Origin: Alphaproteobacteria bacterium
Lineage (GTDB): Bacteria; Pseudomonadota; Alphaproteobacteria; ATCC43930; CGMCC-115725
DNA length: 36,358 nucleotides
Assembly (NCBI GenBank): GCA_030042035.1
Contig: JASIAN010000057.1
Location: 1 to 36,358, forward strand
Reading direction: 5' to 3'
A program made the translations under genes and the position numbers. Shown piece by piece: positions 27,846 to 36,147 of the stretch (the first letter of the stretch is position 1; every line of letters starts with the position of its first letter). The notes beneath the pieces were generated by a model. It saw nothing but the letters and a program-made list of their open reading frames with translations. It had not been told where the DNA came from and did no database searches.

Positions 27846-28770
27846 ACAGCAGGTCCGCAATGAGGTTGAATACGATGACAAGGCAGGAGAAGATGAACGT
27901 CACCCCCATAATGACCGGCGTATCGTTGTTGAGGATCGCGCTGATCAGCAGCGAGCCGATGCCGGGAACGCGAAAGATCTGTTCGGTGACGACGGCGCCG
28001 CCGAAGACGATCGGCATCGACAATGCGACGAGCGTCACGACCGGGATCATGGCGTTGCGCGTAATATGCTTCAGCACGACCGTGTGTTCGGCCAATCCCT
28101 TGGCGCGCGCCGTCGTGACGTAATCGAGGCGGACGACATCGAGCACCGAGGCGCGCACAAAGCGAGTCCACACCGCGCCCTGAAACAGCCCGAGCACGGC
28201 GACCGGCATGATCGCCTCCTTGATATAGGCCCAATACCAGGCAAACCCGGTCGCGCTGATGTCGGTGCGGTAGACGAACGGCAGCCAGTCGAGCCAGATG
28301 CTGAAGATCAGGATCAAGACGAGGCCGGTAAAAAAGGTCGGGATCGAGAAGCCGATCAGCGCCAGCGTGCTGGCGATCTGATCACCGAGCGAATAGGGGC
28401 GGACGCCGGCGTAGACGCCGACCGGCAGCGCGACGCAGAGCGCGAGGATTTGCGATGCGCCCAGCACATAGAGCGTGGTCGGCAGGCGCTGCAGGATCAG
28501 CGTCGAGACATCGACCCGGCTGGCGAACGAATACCCCCAATCGCCATGCAGCATCGCGACGAGCCAGTGGAAGTAACGCAGGTAGATCGGGTCATCGAGA
28601 CCGAATTTATGCCGCAGCGCCGCGGCGACGGCCGGCGGGATCGACGGGTCGTTCGCCAGTTCGCTGAACGGATCGCCCGGCGCCAGCGCCAGCACCGTGA
28701 ACAGGATAAGGCTGATCCCGAGCAGGCTCGGCAATGCGATGAAGAGGCGCCTGACAAGATAATTGAACAA
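27811..28770 (-). CDS. Peptide ABC transporter permease, DppB/OppB type
   Basis: Inner-membrane permease of the importer (319 residues, MFNYLVRRLFIALPSLLGISLILF). DppB signatures are ALAPGDPFSELA after the first helix, HWLVAMLHGDWGYSF, the EAA-loop equivalent (YVTTARAKGLAEHTVVLKHITRN) and VVTEQIFRVPGIGSLLISAI. The start is unusual: the first codon is TTG at 28770, supported by GAGG nine bases upstream. No ATG fits the family N-terminus. It lies 72 bases after the binding-protein gene, with a small hairpin in the gap, and overlaps the DppC gene. Confidence 0.94.
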   Translation of the reverse strand: MFNYLVRRLFIALPSLLGISLILFTVLALAPGDPFSELANDPSIPPAVAAALRHKFGLDDPIYLRYFHWLVAMLHGDWGYSFASRVDVSTLILQRLPTTLYVLGASQILALCVALPVGVYAGVRPYSLGDQIASTLALIGFSIPTFFTGLVLILIFSIWLDWLPFVYRTDISATGFAWYWAYIKEAIMPVAVLGLFQGAVWTRFVRASVLDVVRLDYVTTARAKGLAEHTVVLKHITRNAMIPVVTLVALSMPIVFGGAVVTEQIFRVPGIGSLLISAILNNDTPVIMGVTFIFSCLVIVFNLIADLLYGWLDPRISYR

Positions 28771-28816
28771 TACAAAACGCCTCAGCCGCGGCGCGGTCGA
28801 CGCCGCCCGCCTGCCC

Positions 28817-28834
28817 CGCCGCGCATTAGCGGCG
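28817..28834 (-). promoter_or_regulatory. Intercistronic hairpin between binding protein and permease genes
   Basis: A 6-bp perfect inverted repeat, CGCCGC-GCATTA-GCGGCG, lies in the 72-base gap after the binding-protein stop. Hairpins here are known in other importer operons to protect the upstream mRNA so that more binding protein than permease is made. The stem is short, so the role is speculative. Confidence 0.3.
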
Positions 28835-28842
28835 CGCCAGCC

Positions 28843-30633
28843 TCACGCATTGCGATACCAGTCCTGCAATGCCCAAAAGTTGCTGTCCCAGCCGCTGATC
28901 CACACGTTGAGCCCGTTGGCGACCCCCGACACGCCAGGGCGGTAAATCTCGGGTATGACGACGACGTCGTTGACGACCATGTCGTTCATCTTGATGAACA
29001 GCGTGGCGCGCTTCACCGCATCGAGCTCGTTCTCGGCAGCGGCGAACAACGCATCGTATTCCGGGTTGCGCCAGCGCGTGACGTTGCGCCCCTGCCATTT
29101 GTTTTCTTTCTGCGCCACCTCGTTCGACAGGAACTGCCGCATGAATTCTTGCGGATCGGGTTGCCCCATCACCGTCGTGAACATCTGGAGATCAGAATAG
29201 AATTTTCGATACGTGTCCGGGTTGCCGACATCCGACGAAAAGAACACCGAGGCGAGGATCGCCTTCAATTCCATCGCGATGCCGGCCTTCTGGCAAGCTT
29301 CTTTGACAATTTCCTGGTTCTTCTGGCGCGGCCCGTTGACAGAGGTCTGGAAGACGAGCTTCAGCTTGACGCCGTTCTTCTCCCGGATGCCGTCGGAGCC
29401 GGGCTTCCAGCCACCCCTGTCGAGGATCGCGATCGCCTTTTGGATGTTGAATTCGTAATGCGTATCGCGCGAGCGAAACCTCTCCGGGTTGTTGACGAAG
29501 TTCGCGGTGGCAACGCCGGTGCGGCCGTAGATGAATTGCTGCACCGAGGCGCGATCGACTAACAGGTTGAGCGCCTCCTTTACCGCGGGATCGGTCAGGA
29601 AGGGGTGCGTCGTCTTGATGCTTGAGCGCTGACCATCGACGGTTTGCCACGGGTCGGTCTGATTGATCTCGATATGCTCGATATTGCCGGTCGGCGTAAT
29701 CAGGATCTGGCCGTGCCCGCCCTGTTCGAGCCGTTTCAGGATTTCGTCCTCGACCTGCAGGTTCCACGCGAAATCGTATTCGCCCGTCTGCAATACCGCG
29801 CGCGCTGCCGACACCGCTTCGCCGCCGCCTTTCATCTCGATCAGGTCGAAATACGGCCGGTTGGGCATGTGGTAGTTCGGGTTGCGCTTGCCGCGGACGA
29901 GATCGCCCGGCTTGAAATCGACAAACATGTAAGGGCCGGTGCCGACCGGCGCGAGGTTGGCCGGCGCCTCGCGCGAGTTGCCGCCCTTGTACTTTTCGAA
30001 CAGGTGCTTCGGAATGATCTGCCCGAACTGCGCGCCGACAAAGGCGGTGGCCCAAAACGGCGTCGGTTTTGGAAACTCGACCTTTATCGTGTAATCGTCG
30101 ACCTTTTCGACCTTGATGTCCTTATAAGTGCCGATTGATGTCGCGGCGGTTGCCGGGTCCGACGCGTATTGCCAGTTGAAGACGCAATCGTCGGCGGTGA
30201 ACGGCTGGCCGTCATGCCATTTGACGCCGCGCTTCAGCTTCCATGTGACGGCTTTGCCATCGGCTGAGACCGTGCCTTTCTTCGCGTCGGGAACCTCGGC
30301 AGCGAGCACCGGGACGAGATTGCCGTCGGGGTCCCAGCCGGCGAGCGGCTCGTAGAAGATGCGCGAGCCGTCCTGGTCCTTGGTGCCAACCGCAAAATGC
30401 GGATTGAGGAGTGTCGGCCCCTCCCACCACAGCGTCCTCAGCGTACCGCCGCCGCCCGCCTTGGTTGGCTTGTAATCGAAGCTTGCCGGCGCCGCGAAGC
30501 CCTCCTGCGCCAGCATCAGGTTGACAAAAGGCGCGGTCAGCCCAAGGCCGGCCATGCGCTGCACAAAGGCGCGGCGCGACAACCGTCCTGCCTTGACCTT
30601 GCCGATCATTGCCCGCAATTGCGTTGCGTCCAT
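28843..30633 (-). CDS. Peptide ABC transporter substrate-binding protein (Tat-exported)
   Basis: Periplasmic binding protein of the DppA/OppA (SBP family 5) class, 596 residues. The N-terminus has a twin-arginine signal: SRRAFV at residues 19-24, a hydrophobic stretch (MAGLGLTAPFVNLMLA) and a likely AxA-type cleavage around GFAAPA. The mature part shows the family features DGSRIFYEPLAGWDPDGNLVPVLAAE, WKLKRGVKWHDGQPFTADD and, later, PVGTGPYMFVDFKPGDLV. I use the ATG at 30633, preceded by GGGGGTGGGGG, over the GTG three codons earlier. It is the first gene of the importer operon. Ligand is peptide-like by family; it is not proven here. A promoter with an inverted repeat lies upstream. Confidence 0.94.
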   Translation of the reverse strand: MDATQLRAMIGKVKAGRLSRRAFVQRMAGLGLTAPFVNLMLAQEGFAAPASFDYKPTKAGGGGTLRTLWWEGPTLLNPHFAVGTKDQDGSRIFYEPLAGWDPDGNLVPVLAAEVPDAKKGTVSADGKAVTWKLKRGVKWHDGQPFTADDCVFNWQYASDPATAATSIGTYKDIKVEKVDDYTIKVEFPKPTPFWATAFVGAQFGQIIPKHLFEKYKGGNSREAPANLAPVGTGPYMFVDFKPGDLVRGKRNPNYHMPNRPYFDLIEMKGGGEAVSAARAVLQTGEYDFAWNLQVEDEILKRLEQGGHGQILITPTGNIEHIEINQTDPWQTVDGQRSSIKTTHPFLTDPAVKEALNLLVDRASVQQFIYGRTGVATANFVNNPERFRSRDTHYEFNIQKAIAILDRGGWKPGSDGIREKNGVKLKLVFQTSVNGPRQKNQEIVKEACQKAGIAMELKAILASVFFSSDVGNPDTYRKFYSDLQMFTTVMGQPDPQEFMRQFLSNEVAQKENKWQGRNVTRWRNPEYDALFAAAENELDAVKRATLFIKMNDMVVNDVVVIPEIYRPGVSGVANGLNVWISGWDSNFWALQDWYRNA

Positions 30634-30669
30634 ATCCCCCACCCCCGCCGCGAAATCGACCCGTATTCG

Positions 30670-30704
30670 GTTGCCATGTTATGCCAGGTTCGTGGCAACG
30701 CCAA
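30670..30704 (-). promoter_or_regulatory. Importer operon promoter with overlapping inverted repeat
   Basis: On the minus strand TTGGCG (30704-30699) and TAACAT (30681-30676) stand 17 bases apart, each matching the sigma-70 consensus at four of six positions. A perfect 7-bp inverted repeat GTTGCCA-N16-TGGCAAC (30670-30676 and 30693-30699) spans the same bases, touching both hexamers. That placement suits an operator for a dimeric repressor. A second TATAAT at 30730-30725 lies further upstream but has no matching -35. Confidence 0.45.
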
Positions 30705-30745
30705 TCGGCGGTCCGTTCGCGCTGATTATATGCCGCGCAGGAGGG

Positions 30746-31444
30746 TCAGGCGGCATCGTGGAAAATGACGCCGAGCGTGAAGCGGTGGCCGGTGCGCAGC
30801 GGGCTGACGCCGTGCCGCATCGTCGCACGATAGAAGCCGCGCGTGCCTTGGACTGGCCGTTGATTGACCGCAAAGACGACGGCATCGCCGCGTGCGAGCG
30901 GCACGACCTCGGCGCGCGACTGCATCCGCGGGCGCCCTTCGACGAGCACGAATTCGCCGCCGGCAAAATCGTGCCCAGGCGCGCTGAGCAGCACCGTCGC
31001 CTGCAGCGGAAAGACATGCTCGCCGTAAAGGTCCTGATGCAGGCAGTTGTAATCTCCCGCTTCGTATTTGAGGATCAACGGTGTCGGCCGGGTCTGCCCG
31101 GCGGCATGGCACGCGGCAAGAAAGTCGTCCAGCAGCGGCGGAAAGCTCTGGCCGAGGCCCAGGCGGTCGTGCCAGCGGTTTGCAAGCGGGGCAAGCCGGG
31201 GATAAAGCGCCGCGCGCAGTTCGGCGACGAGCGGCGGCAGCGGATAGCGCAGGTATTGGTATTCGCCGCGGCCGAAATTGTACCGCGCCATGACGACCCG
31301 CGAACGGAATGCCGCCGCGTCGTCGTAAAGCGCGGCGAGGCGACGGCATTCCGCCGCATCGAGCAGGTCGCGCAATACGATGTGGCCGCGCTCGTCGAGC
31401 GCGCCCACAACCGCCGGCCAGGCGGCGTCAGTCGGCAACCGCAT
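30746..31444 (-). CDS. 2OG-Fe(II) oxygenase, DNA alkylation-damage type (Oxygenase-NA)
   Basis: The 232-residue product has the 2-oxoglutarate/Fe(II) dioxygenase core: HQD (His136, Asp138 in CLHQDLYGEH), a distal His211 (MRHGVSPL) and Arg221 for 2-oxoglutarate (TGHRFTLG). The sequence pattern (FGRGEYQYLRYPLP, LILKYEAGDYN, APGHDFAGGEF) fits the COG3826 / PF09859 'Oxygenase-NA' group, annotated as acting on alkylated DNA. It overlaps ada by 17 bases, which strongly supports a repair role, comparable to AlkB alongside Ada elsewhere, though it is not AlkB itself. The family function is poorly tested, so the activity is inferred. I use the ATG at 31444 (MRLPTDAAWP). Confidence 0.85.
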   Translation of the reverse strand: MRLPTDAAWPAVVGALDERGHIVLRDLLDAAECRRLAALYDDAAAFRSRVVMARYNFGRGEYQYLRYPLPPLVAELRAALYPRLAPLANRWHDRLGLGQSFPPLLDDFLAACHAAGQTRPTPLILKYEAGDYNCLHQDLYGEHVFPLQATVLLSAPGHDFAGGEFVLVEGRPRMQSRAEVVPLARGDAVVFAVNQRPVQGTRGFYRATMRHGVSPLRTGHRFTLGVIFHDAA

Positions 31445-32501
31445 CGGCCGGTGCCTCGGCCGCCGCGCGCTCGCGCGCCAGTAATTGGCGTTTCCGCTCG
31501 ACGCCCCAGCGATACCCGGCGAGGTCGCCGTCGCTGCGCACGACGCGATGGCACGGCACGAGCAGAGCGAGCTTGTTGCTAGCGCACGCCTGCGCCACGG
31601 CGCGCACCGCCCGGGGCCGGCCGAGCGCCGCGGCGATCTCGCGGTAGCTCCGTGTCTGTCCGGGCGGGATCTTGCGCAAGGCTCGCCACACCTGCGCCTG
31701 AAAGGCTGTGCCGCCGATATCGAGCGGCAGATCGGGCTGGGCGCTCGGATGCGTGACGAAGGCGGCAATTTCGGCCGCCCATGCGCTGAGCGTCGCGTCT
31801 GCCGGCGTGAGGTCGGCAGCCGGCAGGCGCCGGCGCAATTCGGCTGCGAGGCTCGCCCGGTCGTCGCCGAGCGCGGTGAAACAGATGCCGCGGTCGGTCG
31901 CGGCTACCAGCGCCTGGCCAATCGCCGTCGGGACGATCACCCAGCGCACCCGCTCGCCTTTGCCGCCGCGCCGCCGCGCCGCCGGCGTCATGCCGAGCCC
32001 GGTCGGCGCCGCCGCATAGGCGCGCGAACTGGCGCCGAACCCCGTCGCGTAGATGGCGTCGGCGACCGGCTCGCCGGCCTCGAGCCGCTCGGCAAAGCGG
32101 CCAAGCCGCCAGGTGCGCGCCCATTCGCGCGGGGTCGTGCCGGTCGCCTGCTTGAAGATGCGATGGAAATGAAAGCGGCTGATGCCGGCGGCGTTGGCCA
32201 GCTCGGCGAGGCTCGGCATCGTGTCGCGGGCGCGGATCAGCGTGCAGGCGCGCGCGATCGCCGCGAGGTGCCGCGCCGCGGCCGAGGGCTCGTTCGGCCG
32301 GCAGCGCTTGCAGGGCCGGAACCCGGCCGCCTCGGCCGCCGCTGCCGTCTCGTAAAACGCGACGTTCTCGGGCCGCGGCCGGCGCGATGCACAACCGGGC
32401 CGGCAATAAACTCCAGTCGTCTTGACCGCATAGAAGAAACTGCCGTCGGCCTGCGCGTCATGCGCGATGACCGCCGCCCAGCATCGCTCAGCATCCAACA
32501 T
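31428..32501 (-). CDS. ada: Ada-type bifunctional regulator / O6-methylguanine-DNA methyltransferase
   Basis: Ada senses and repairs DNA methylation: an N-terminal zinc site takes methyl groups from phosphotriesters and turns the protein into an activator, and a C-terminal domain removes methyl from O6-methylguanine. All parts are visible in 357 residues: zinc cysteines 33, 37, 64, 67 (VYCRPGC, PCKRC), an AraC-type HTH region (LANAAGISRFHFHRIFKQATG, about 101-121), and the methyl-acceptor motif PCHRV with Cys317. The ATG at 32501 is chosen because GGAG lies nine bases upstream; two ATGs at 32525 and 32522 are alternatives. It drives its own operon with the 2OG oxygenase, as is typical for Ada. 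Confidence 0.95.
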   Translation of the reverse strand: MLDAERCWAAVIAHDAQADGSFFYAVKTTGVYCRPGCASRRPRPENVAFYETAAAAEAAGFRPCKRCRPNEPSAAARHLAAIARACTLIRARDTMPSLAELANAAGISRFHFHRIFKQATGTTPREWARTWRLGRFAERLEAGEPVADAIYATGFGASSRAYAAAPTGLGMTPAARRRGGKGERVRWVIVPTAIGQALVAATDRGICFTALGDDRASLAAELRRRLPAADLTPADATLSAWAAEIAAFVTHPSAQPDLPLDIGGTAFQAQVWRALRKIPPGQTRSYREIAAALGRPRAVRAVAQACASNKLALLVPCHRVVRSDGDLAGYRWGVERKRQLLARERAAAEAPADAVAD

Positions 32502-32603
32502 GGTCGGCACTCCGTCTGTCATCATCGTGCCAATCTGACGCGGCGATGCCCAGCCCTCTACCCGAGGCTTGCTGTTTCATTCAGGGGACGGTCAGATGCG
32601 CGC

Positions 32604-33146
32604 ATGTTTGGCAGCGCCGCCCATACCGGAACGGCCCTCGACGCGATCGTTCATATCATCCAGGTGTCGCTGACGCCGATCTTTCTGCTGTCCGGCATCG
32701 CGACCCTGCTCAACGTGTTTGCGACCAGGCTGGCACGGGTCGCCGACCGGGTCGATGCGGTCGCCGAGGAATTGACTTCCTGCAATCCGAACGCCGTCGC
32801 GAGTCTGTCGGCGCAGCTCACACATCTGCACCGGCGCTCGGTGGCGCTCGATGTTGCTGTCGTGCTTGGCGCGGTCGGCGGCGCCGCGACCTGCGGCGCG
32901 GTCTTGACGCTGTTTGTCGGCGAGGTGCGCGCGGCGACGGCGGCGCCGGTCTTGTACGTGTTGTTCGGCCTCGCGGTCGTCTGCGCCTTGGGGGCGATCG
33001 TGGCCTACACGATCGAAATGTTGATGGCCGGCGCCGGCATTCGCGTCGAAGCGGCGCGCGGTCGGCGCAGCGCCGCCCGACCGGATGGCCCGGACTCCGA
33101 CGCCGCCGAGCCGCCCGACACCGCGCCGCAGCCCGGTTCCTCCTAA
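32604..33146 (+). CDS. DUF2721-family membrane protein
   Basis: The 180-residue protein matches the DUF2721 family, small inner-membrane proteins of unknown function. One helix near the N-terminus (IVHIIQVSLTPIFLLSGIATLLNVF) is followed by a charged segment with the family pattern FATRLARVADRVD, then two helices (AVVLGAVGGAATCGAVLTLF and VLYVLFGLAVVCALGAIVAY). The last ~35 residues are hydrophilic and Pro/Ala/Asp-rich (GPDSDAAEPPDTAPQPGSS). The ATG at 32604 is taken; AGGGGA lies about 15 bases upstream, a little far. The gene is divergent from ada across 102 bases and is followed by the DUF917 gene after 13 bases. Confidence 0.85.
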   Translation: MFGSAAHTGTALDAIVHIIQVSLTPIFLLSGIATLLNVFATRLARVADRVDAVAEELTSCNPNAVASLSAQLTHLHRRSVALDVAVVLGAVGGAATCGAVLTLFVGEVRAATAAPVLYVLFGLAVVCALGAIVAYTIEMLMAGAGIRVEAARGRRSAARPDGPDSDAAEPPDTAPQPGSS

Positions 33147-33159
33147 AGCGACAAGCGAC

Positions 33160-34242
33160 ATGGCCATCCCAATCACCGCTGACGACATCGAATGCCTGGC
33201 GGTCGGGGCATGGATCCTCGGCACCGGCGGCGGCGGCAGCCCCTATCTCGGCCTCTTGAACATGCGCCGGCTTTACGCCGCGGGGCACCGGGTCGAGCTG
33301 ATGTCACCGCTCGATCTGGCCGATAATGACCGCGTCGCGGTTGTCTCCAACATGGGGGCGCCCTTGGTTGGCCAGGAGCGACTGACCGACAGCCGCTCGA
33401 TCGCCCGCGCCGTCCAGATGCAGGAGGATTATTCGGGCGGCAAATTCCGCGCCGTCATGTCGGTCGAGATCGGCGGCGGCAACGGCATCCAGCCGTTGAT
33501 GGCGGCCGCGCATCTCGGGCTGCCGGTCGTCGATGCCGACTTGATGGGCCGCGCCTATCCCGAGGCGCAGATGACAAGCGCTGCCGTCGGGGATCTCCAG
33601 CCCTATCCCTGCACCCTCTACGACCCGCGTGGCATCGAGGCAATCGTCACGCAGGTGCCTGACTGGAAATGGATGGAGCGCGCCAGCCGCAAAATCTGCG
33701 TCGAGATGGGTTCGATCGCGTCCACCTGCAAAGCCCCGCGCAGCGGCCGCGAGGTCAAGGATTGGGGTATCCATTTCACGGTGTCGAAGGCGATCGGCAT
33801 CGGCCGGCGGGTGCGCGCGGCGCAGCGGGCGCACGCCGATCCGGTGGCCGCCGTGCTCGACGAGGCGCAGGGCAAACTGCTGTTTCGCGGCAAGGTCGTC
33901 GATGTCGCGCGGCGCACGACCGAAGGGTTTCTGCGCGGCCGCTGCGCCATCGACGGCCTCGATGATGATCGCGGCAGCCGGCTCGAATTGGCGTTTCAGA
34001 ACGAATGGGTCGTCGCCTGGAAAAACGCCGCGCCGATCGCAATGACGCCCGATTTGATCTGCGTGCTCGACACGGTTTCGGGCAATGCGTTTGGCACCGA
34101 GACGATCCGCTACGGCATGCGGGCGAGCGTCGTCGCGTTGCCGGCGCCGCCGGTGTTCCTGTCGCCGAAGGGCCTCCAGCATGTCGGCCCGCGCGCCTTC
34201 GGCTACGACCTCGATTTCCGCTCGGTGTTCGAGGCGCGGTGA
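33160..34242 (+). CDS. DUF917-family protein (partner of hydantoinase-like ATPase)
   Basis: The 360-residue product (MAIPITADDIECLAVGAWIL) matches DUF917 / COG3535. The family signature GTGGGGSPYLGL is at residues 21-32, followed by VVSNMGAPLVGQERL, VEIGGGNGIQPLMAAAHLGLPVVDADLMGRAYPEAQM and, near the C-terminus, PDLICVLDTVSGNAFGTETIRYGMRASVVALP. No experimentally proven function for the family is known to me; its members are regularly encoded beside hydantoinase/oxoprolinase-type subunits. Here it overlaps that gene by one base (TGATG), so the two proteins are probably made in equal amounts. No signal peptide. The ORF-track start 25 codons earlier is inside the DUF2721 gene. Confidence 0.9.
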   Translation: MAIPITADDIECLAVGAWILGTGGGGSPYLGLLNMRRLYAAGHRVELMSPLDLADNDRVAVVSNMGAPLVGQERLTDSRSIARAVQMQEDYSGGKFRAVMSVEIGGGNGIQPLMAAAHLGLPVVDADLMGRAYPEAQMTSAAVGDLQPYPCTLYDPRGIEAIVTQVPDWKWMERASRKICVEMGSIASTCKAPRSGREVKDWGIHFTVSKAIGIGRRVRAAQRAHADPVAAVLDEAQGKLLFRGKVVDVARRTTEGFLRGRCAIDGLDDDRGSRLELAFQNEWVVAWKNAAPIAMTPDLICVLDTVSGNAFGTETIRYGMRASVVALPAPPVFLSPKGLQHVGPRAFGYDLDFRSVFEAR

Positions 34243-35792
34243 TGCGGCGGATCGGCATCGATGTCGGCGGCACCAACACTGATGCCGTCTTGGTCGAGGA
34301 GGGCCGCGTCGTGCACGCGGTGAAGTACCCCACGACGGCGGACGTGACCGGCGGCATCGTCGGCGCGCTCGATCTGCTTGCCCGCGATGCCGCGGTTGCG
34401 CGGGGGCCGATCGACGCGGTCGTCATCGGCACGACGCATTTCGTCAACGCCGTCGTGCAGCGCCGCGATCTGACGAAGGTTGCCGCGGTGCGCATCGGCC
34501 TGCCGACCGGCGCCTCGCTGCCGCCGTTTTGCGATTGGCCCGTCGATCTGGCGCGGCTCGTCGAGGGCCAAATCTTCATGCTGGAAGGCGGGCACGATTA
34601 CGACGGCCGCGAGATCATGCCGTTCGATGAAGCGGGCATGCGCGCGGCGGCGCGGCAGATCCGCGAGAGCGGCCTGCGCGCGGTCGCGATCTCGTCGGTG
34701 TTCTCGCCGCTCGATGCGAGCCATGAGGAGCGGGCGCGCGATCTGCTGCGCAGCGAATGTCCGGAAGCGGCGATCACGCTGTCGCGCGACCTCGGCCGCA
34801 TCGGCCTGTTGGAGCGGGAGAACGCGGCGCTGTTGAATGCCGCGCTGGCCGATCTGGCGCGCCGGACGATCGCCGGCTTCCGCAACGCCATCGCGGCGAG
34901 CGGCATCGCCGCGCCGCTTTATCTGACGCAGAACGACGGCACAGTCATGTCGGCCGGGACGGCGATGGCATTGCCGGTCATGAGCTTTGCGTCGGGTGCG
35001 ACGAATTCGATGCGCGGCGCCGTGTTCCTGTCGGGCGTCGCCGACGCGATGGTCATCGATGTCGGCGGCACCTCGACCGATGTCGGCGAATTGCGCCGCG
35101 GTTTTCCGCGCGAAGCCAATTCGGTTGTCGAAATCGGCGAAGTACGCACGCTGTTCCGCATGCCCGATCTGTTGTCGATCGGATTGGGCGGCGGCAGCAT
35201 CGTGCGGCGCGAGCCGCTGCGCGTCGGTCCCGAGAGCGTCGGCTATCGCCTCACCGATGAGGCGCTGGTGTTCGGCGGCAGCACATTGACCGCAACCGAT
35301 GCGGCGGTCGCGGCCGGCATCGCCGCGATCGGTGACCAAGCGAAGGCGGCCGGCGTGCCGCTTGATCTGGCGCGGGCCGTGCTCGACCGGGCGCGCGAGA
35401 AGATCGAGGACGCGATCGATCGCATGAAGACCGCGGCTGGCGAGGTGCGGCTGATCGCGGTCGGCGGCGGCGCGTTTCTCGTGCCAGACCGGCTTGCCGG
35501 CGTCGCGCAAGTAATCCGCGTCGCCCATGGCGATTGCGCCAACGCGGTCGGCGCCGCAATCGCGCAAATCAGCGGCGAGACCGACCAGGTCTACCGCGAC
35601 ATGCGCCGCGACGACGCGATCGCCGCCGCGGAAGCCCAGGCACGGGCTCGCGCGGTCGCCGCCGGCGCCGATCCCGCGAGCCTCGTCACGGTCGATGTCG
35701 AGGATATGCCGCTTGCCTATCTGCCGGGCAATGCGCTGCGGGTCCGCGTCCGCGTCGCCGGCGACATGCGCGCCTCGGCGAGGCTGCTTTAA
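34242..35792 (+). CDS. Hydantoinase/oxoprolinase-family ATPase (HyuA-like, short form)
   Basis: The 516-residue protein matches the hydantoinase A/5-oxoprolinase family with an actin-like ATPase fold. Visible nucleotide motifs: GIDVGGTNTDAVLV at the N-terminus, VIDVGGTSTDVGELRRG in the middle and LIAVGGGAFLVP near the C-terminus. TTHFVNAVVQRRDLTKVA and DGTVMSAGTAMALPVMSFASGATNSMRGA are family segments. Full-length HyuA proteins are usually around 700 residues; this is the shorter form commonly paired with DUF917. Likely ATP-dependent opening of a cyclic amide, but the substrate is unknown. There is no HyuB gene here; DUF917 takes the partner position. Its stop overlaps the convergent gene by four bases. 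Confidence 0.9.
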   Translation: MRRIGIDVGGTNTDAVLVEEGRVVHAVKYPTTADVTGGIVGALDLLARDAAVARGPIDAVVIGTTHFVNAVVQRRDLTKVAAVRIGLPTGASLPPFCDWPVDLARLVEGQIFMLEGGHDYDGREIMPFDEAGMRAAARQIRESGLRAVAISSVFSPLDASHEERARDLLRSECPEAAITLSRDLGRIGLLERENAALLNAALADLARRTIAGFRNAIAASGIAAPLYLTQNDGTVMSAGTAMALPVMSFASGATNSMRGAVFLSGVADAMVIDVGGTSTDVGELRRGFPREANSVVEIGEVRTLFRMPDLLSIGLGGGSIVRREPLRVGPESVGYRLTDEALVFGGSTLTATDAAVAAGIAAIGDQAKAAGVPLDLARAVLDRAREKIEDAIDRMKTAAGEVRLIAVGGGAFLVPDRLAGVAQVIRVAHGDCANAVGAAIAQISGETDQVYRDMRRDDAIAAAEAQARARAVAAGADPASLVTVDVEDMPLAYLPGNALRVRVRVAGDMRASARLL

Positions 35793-36139
35793 GGGCCAGC
35801 GGGAAGCCGTCTGAGCCGGGAACCGAGCTGGATCGTATCGATCTGGCCGTCCCAGTAGGCAACGAGAGCAGCTTCGTTGAGCAAGACCCAGTGAAAGACC
35901 GCACGCTCGTCATCCTGCGAGAGCCGGCCGGCAATAATCGGGGGCGAAGGCCGAACCGCGACGACGGCGGTGCTGGCCGGGATCTGGTTGCCGTGCGTCA
36001 TGTGCACGTTGATGCGCACATCGTGACGCGCGTTTCCCCGCAGGCTGACCCACACGGTCATCGGCAGCCCCGTCGTCGCCGGGAAAAGATTTGCCATTCC
36101 GAAGAGGTCTTCTGCTTCGGTTTCCGCCTCGTGCGGCAT
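35789..36139 (-). CDS. Conserved hypothetical protein, ~116 aa
   Basis: I do not recognise a named domain. The central part (MANLFPATTGLPMTVWVSLR, VRINVHMTHGNQIP, YWDGQIDTIQL) resembles short uncharacterised proteins I recall from alphaproteobacteria, so it is probably a real gene. It is soluble with no signal peptide and no cysteine motif. The ATG at 36139 lies eight bases after the stop of the 2Fe-2S oxidoreductase; GAGG overlaps that stop codon and sits at good spacing, supporting this start and an operon. An internal Met (MANLF) is an alternative start. Context hints at an accessory role to the oxidoreductase, unproven. Confidence 0.7.
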   Translation of the reverse strand: MPHEAETEAEDLFGMANLFPATTGLPMTVWVSLRGNARHDVRINVHMTHGNQIPASTAVVAVRPSPPIIAGRLSQDDERAVFHWVLLNEAALVAYWDGQIDTIQLGSRLRRLPAGP

Positions 36140-36147
36140 CGGGTACC

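Noticed and set aside
27541-29562. 673-codon plus-strand ORF opposite the importer genes
   Set aside because: Low-complexity Arg/Asp/Gln-rich translation antisense to clear permease and binding-protein genes.
32526-32605. Ada box or operator in the ada-DUF2721 divergent region
   Set aside because: The palindrome ATGCGCGCAT (32596-32605) lies over the DUF2721 start codon and does not match known Ada boxes; GC-rich decamer palindromes are expected by chance here.
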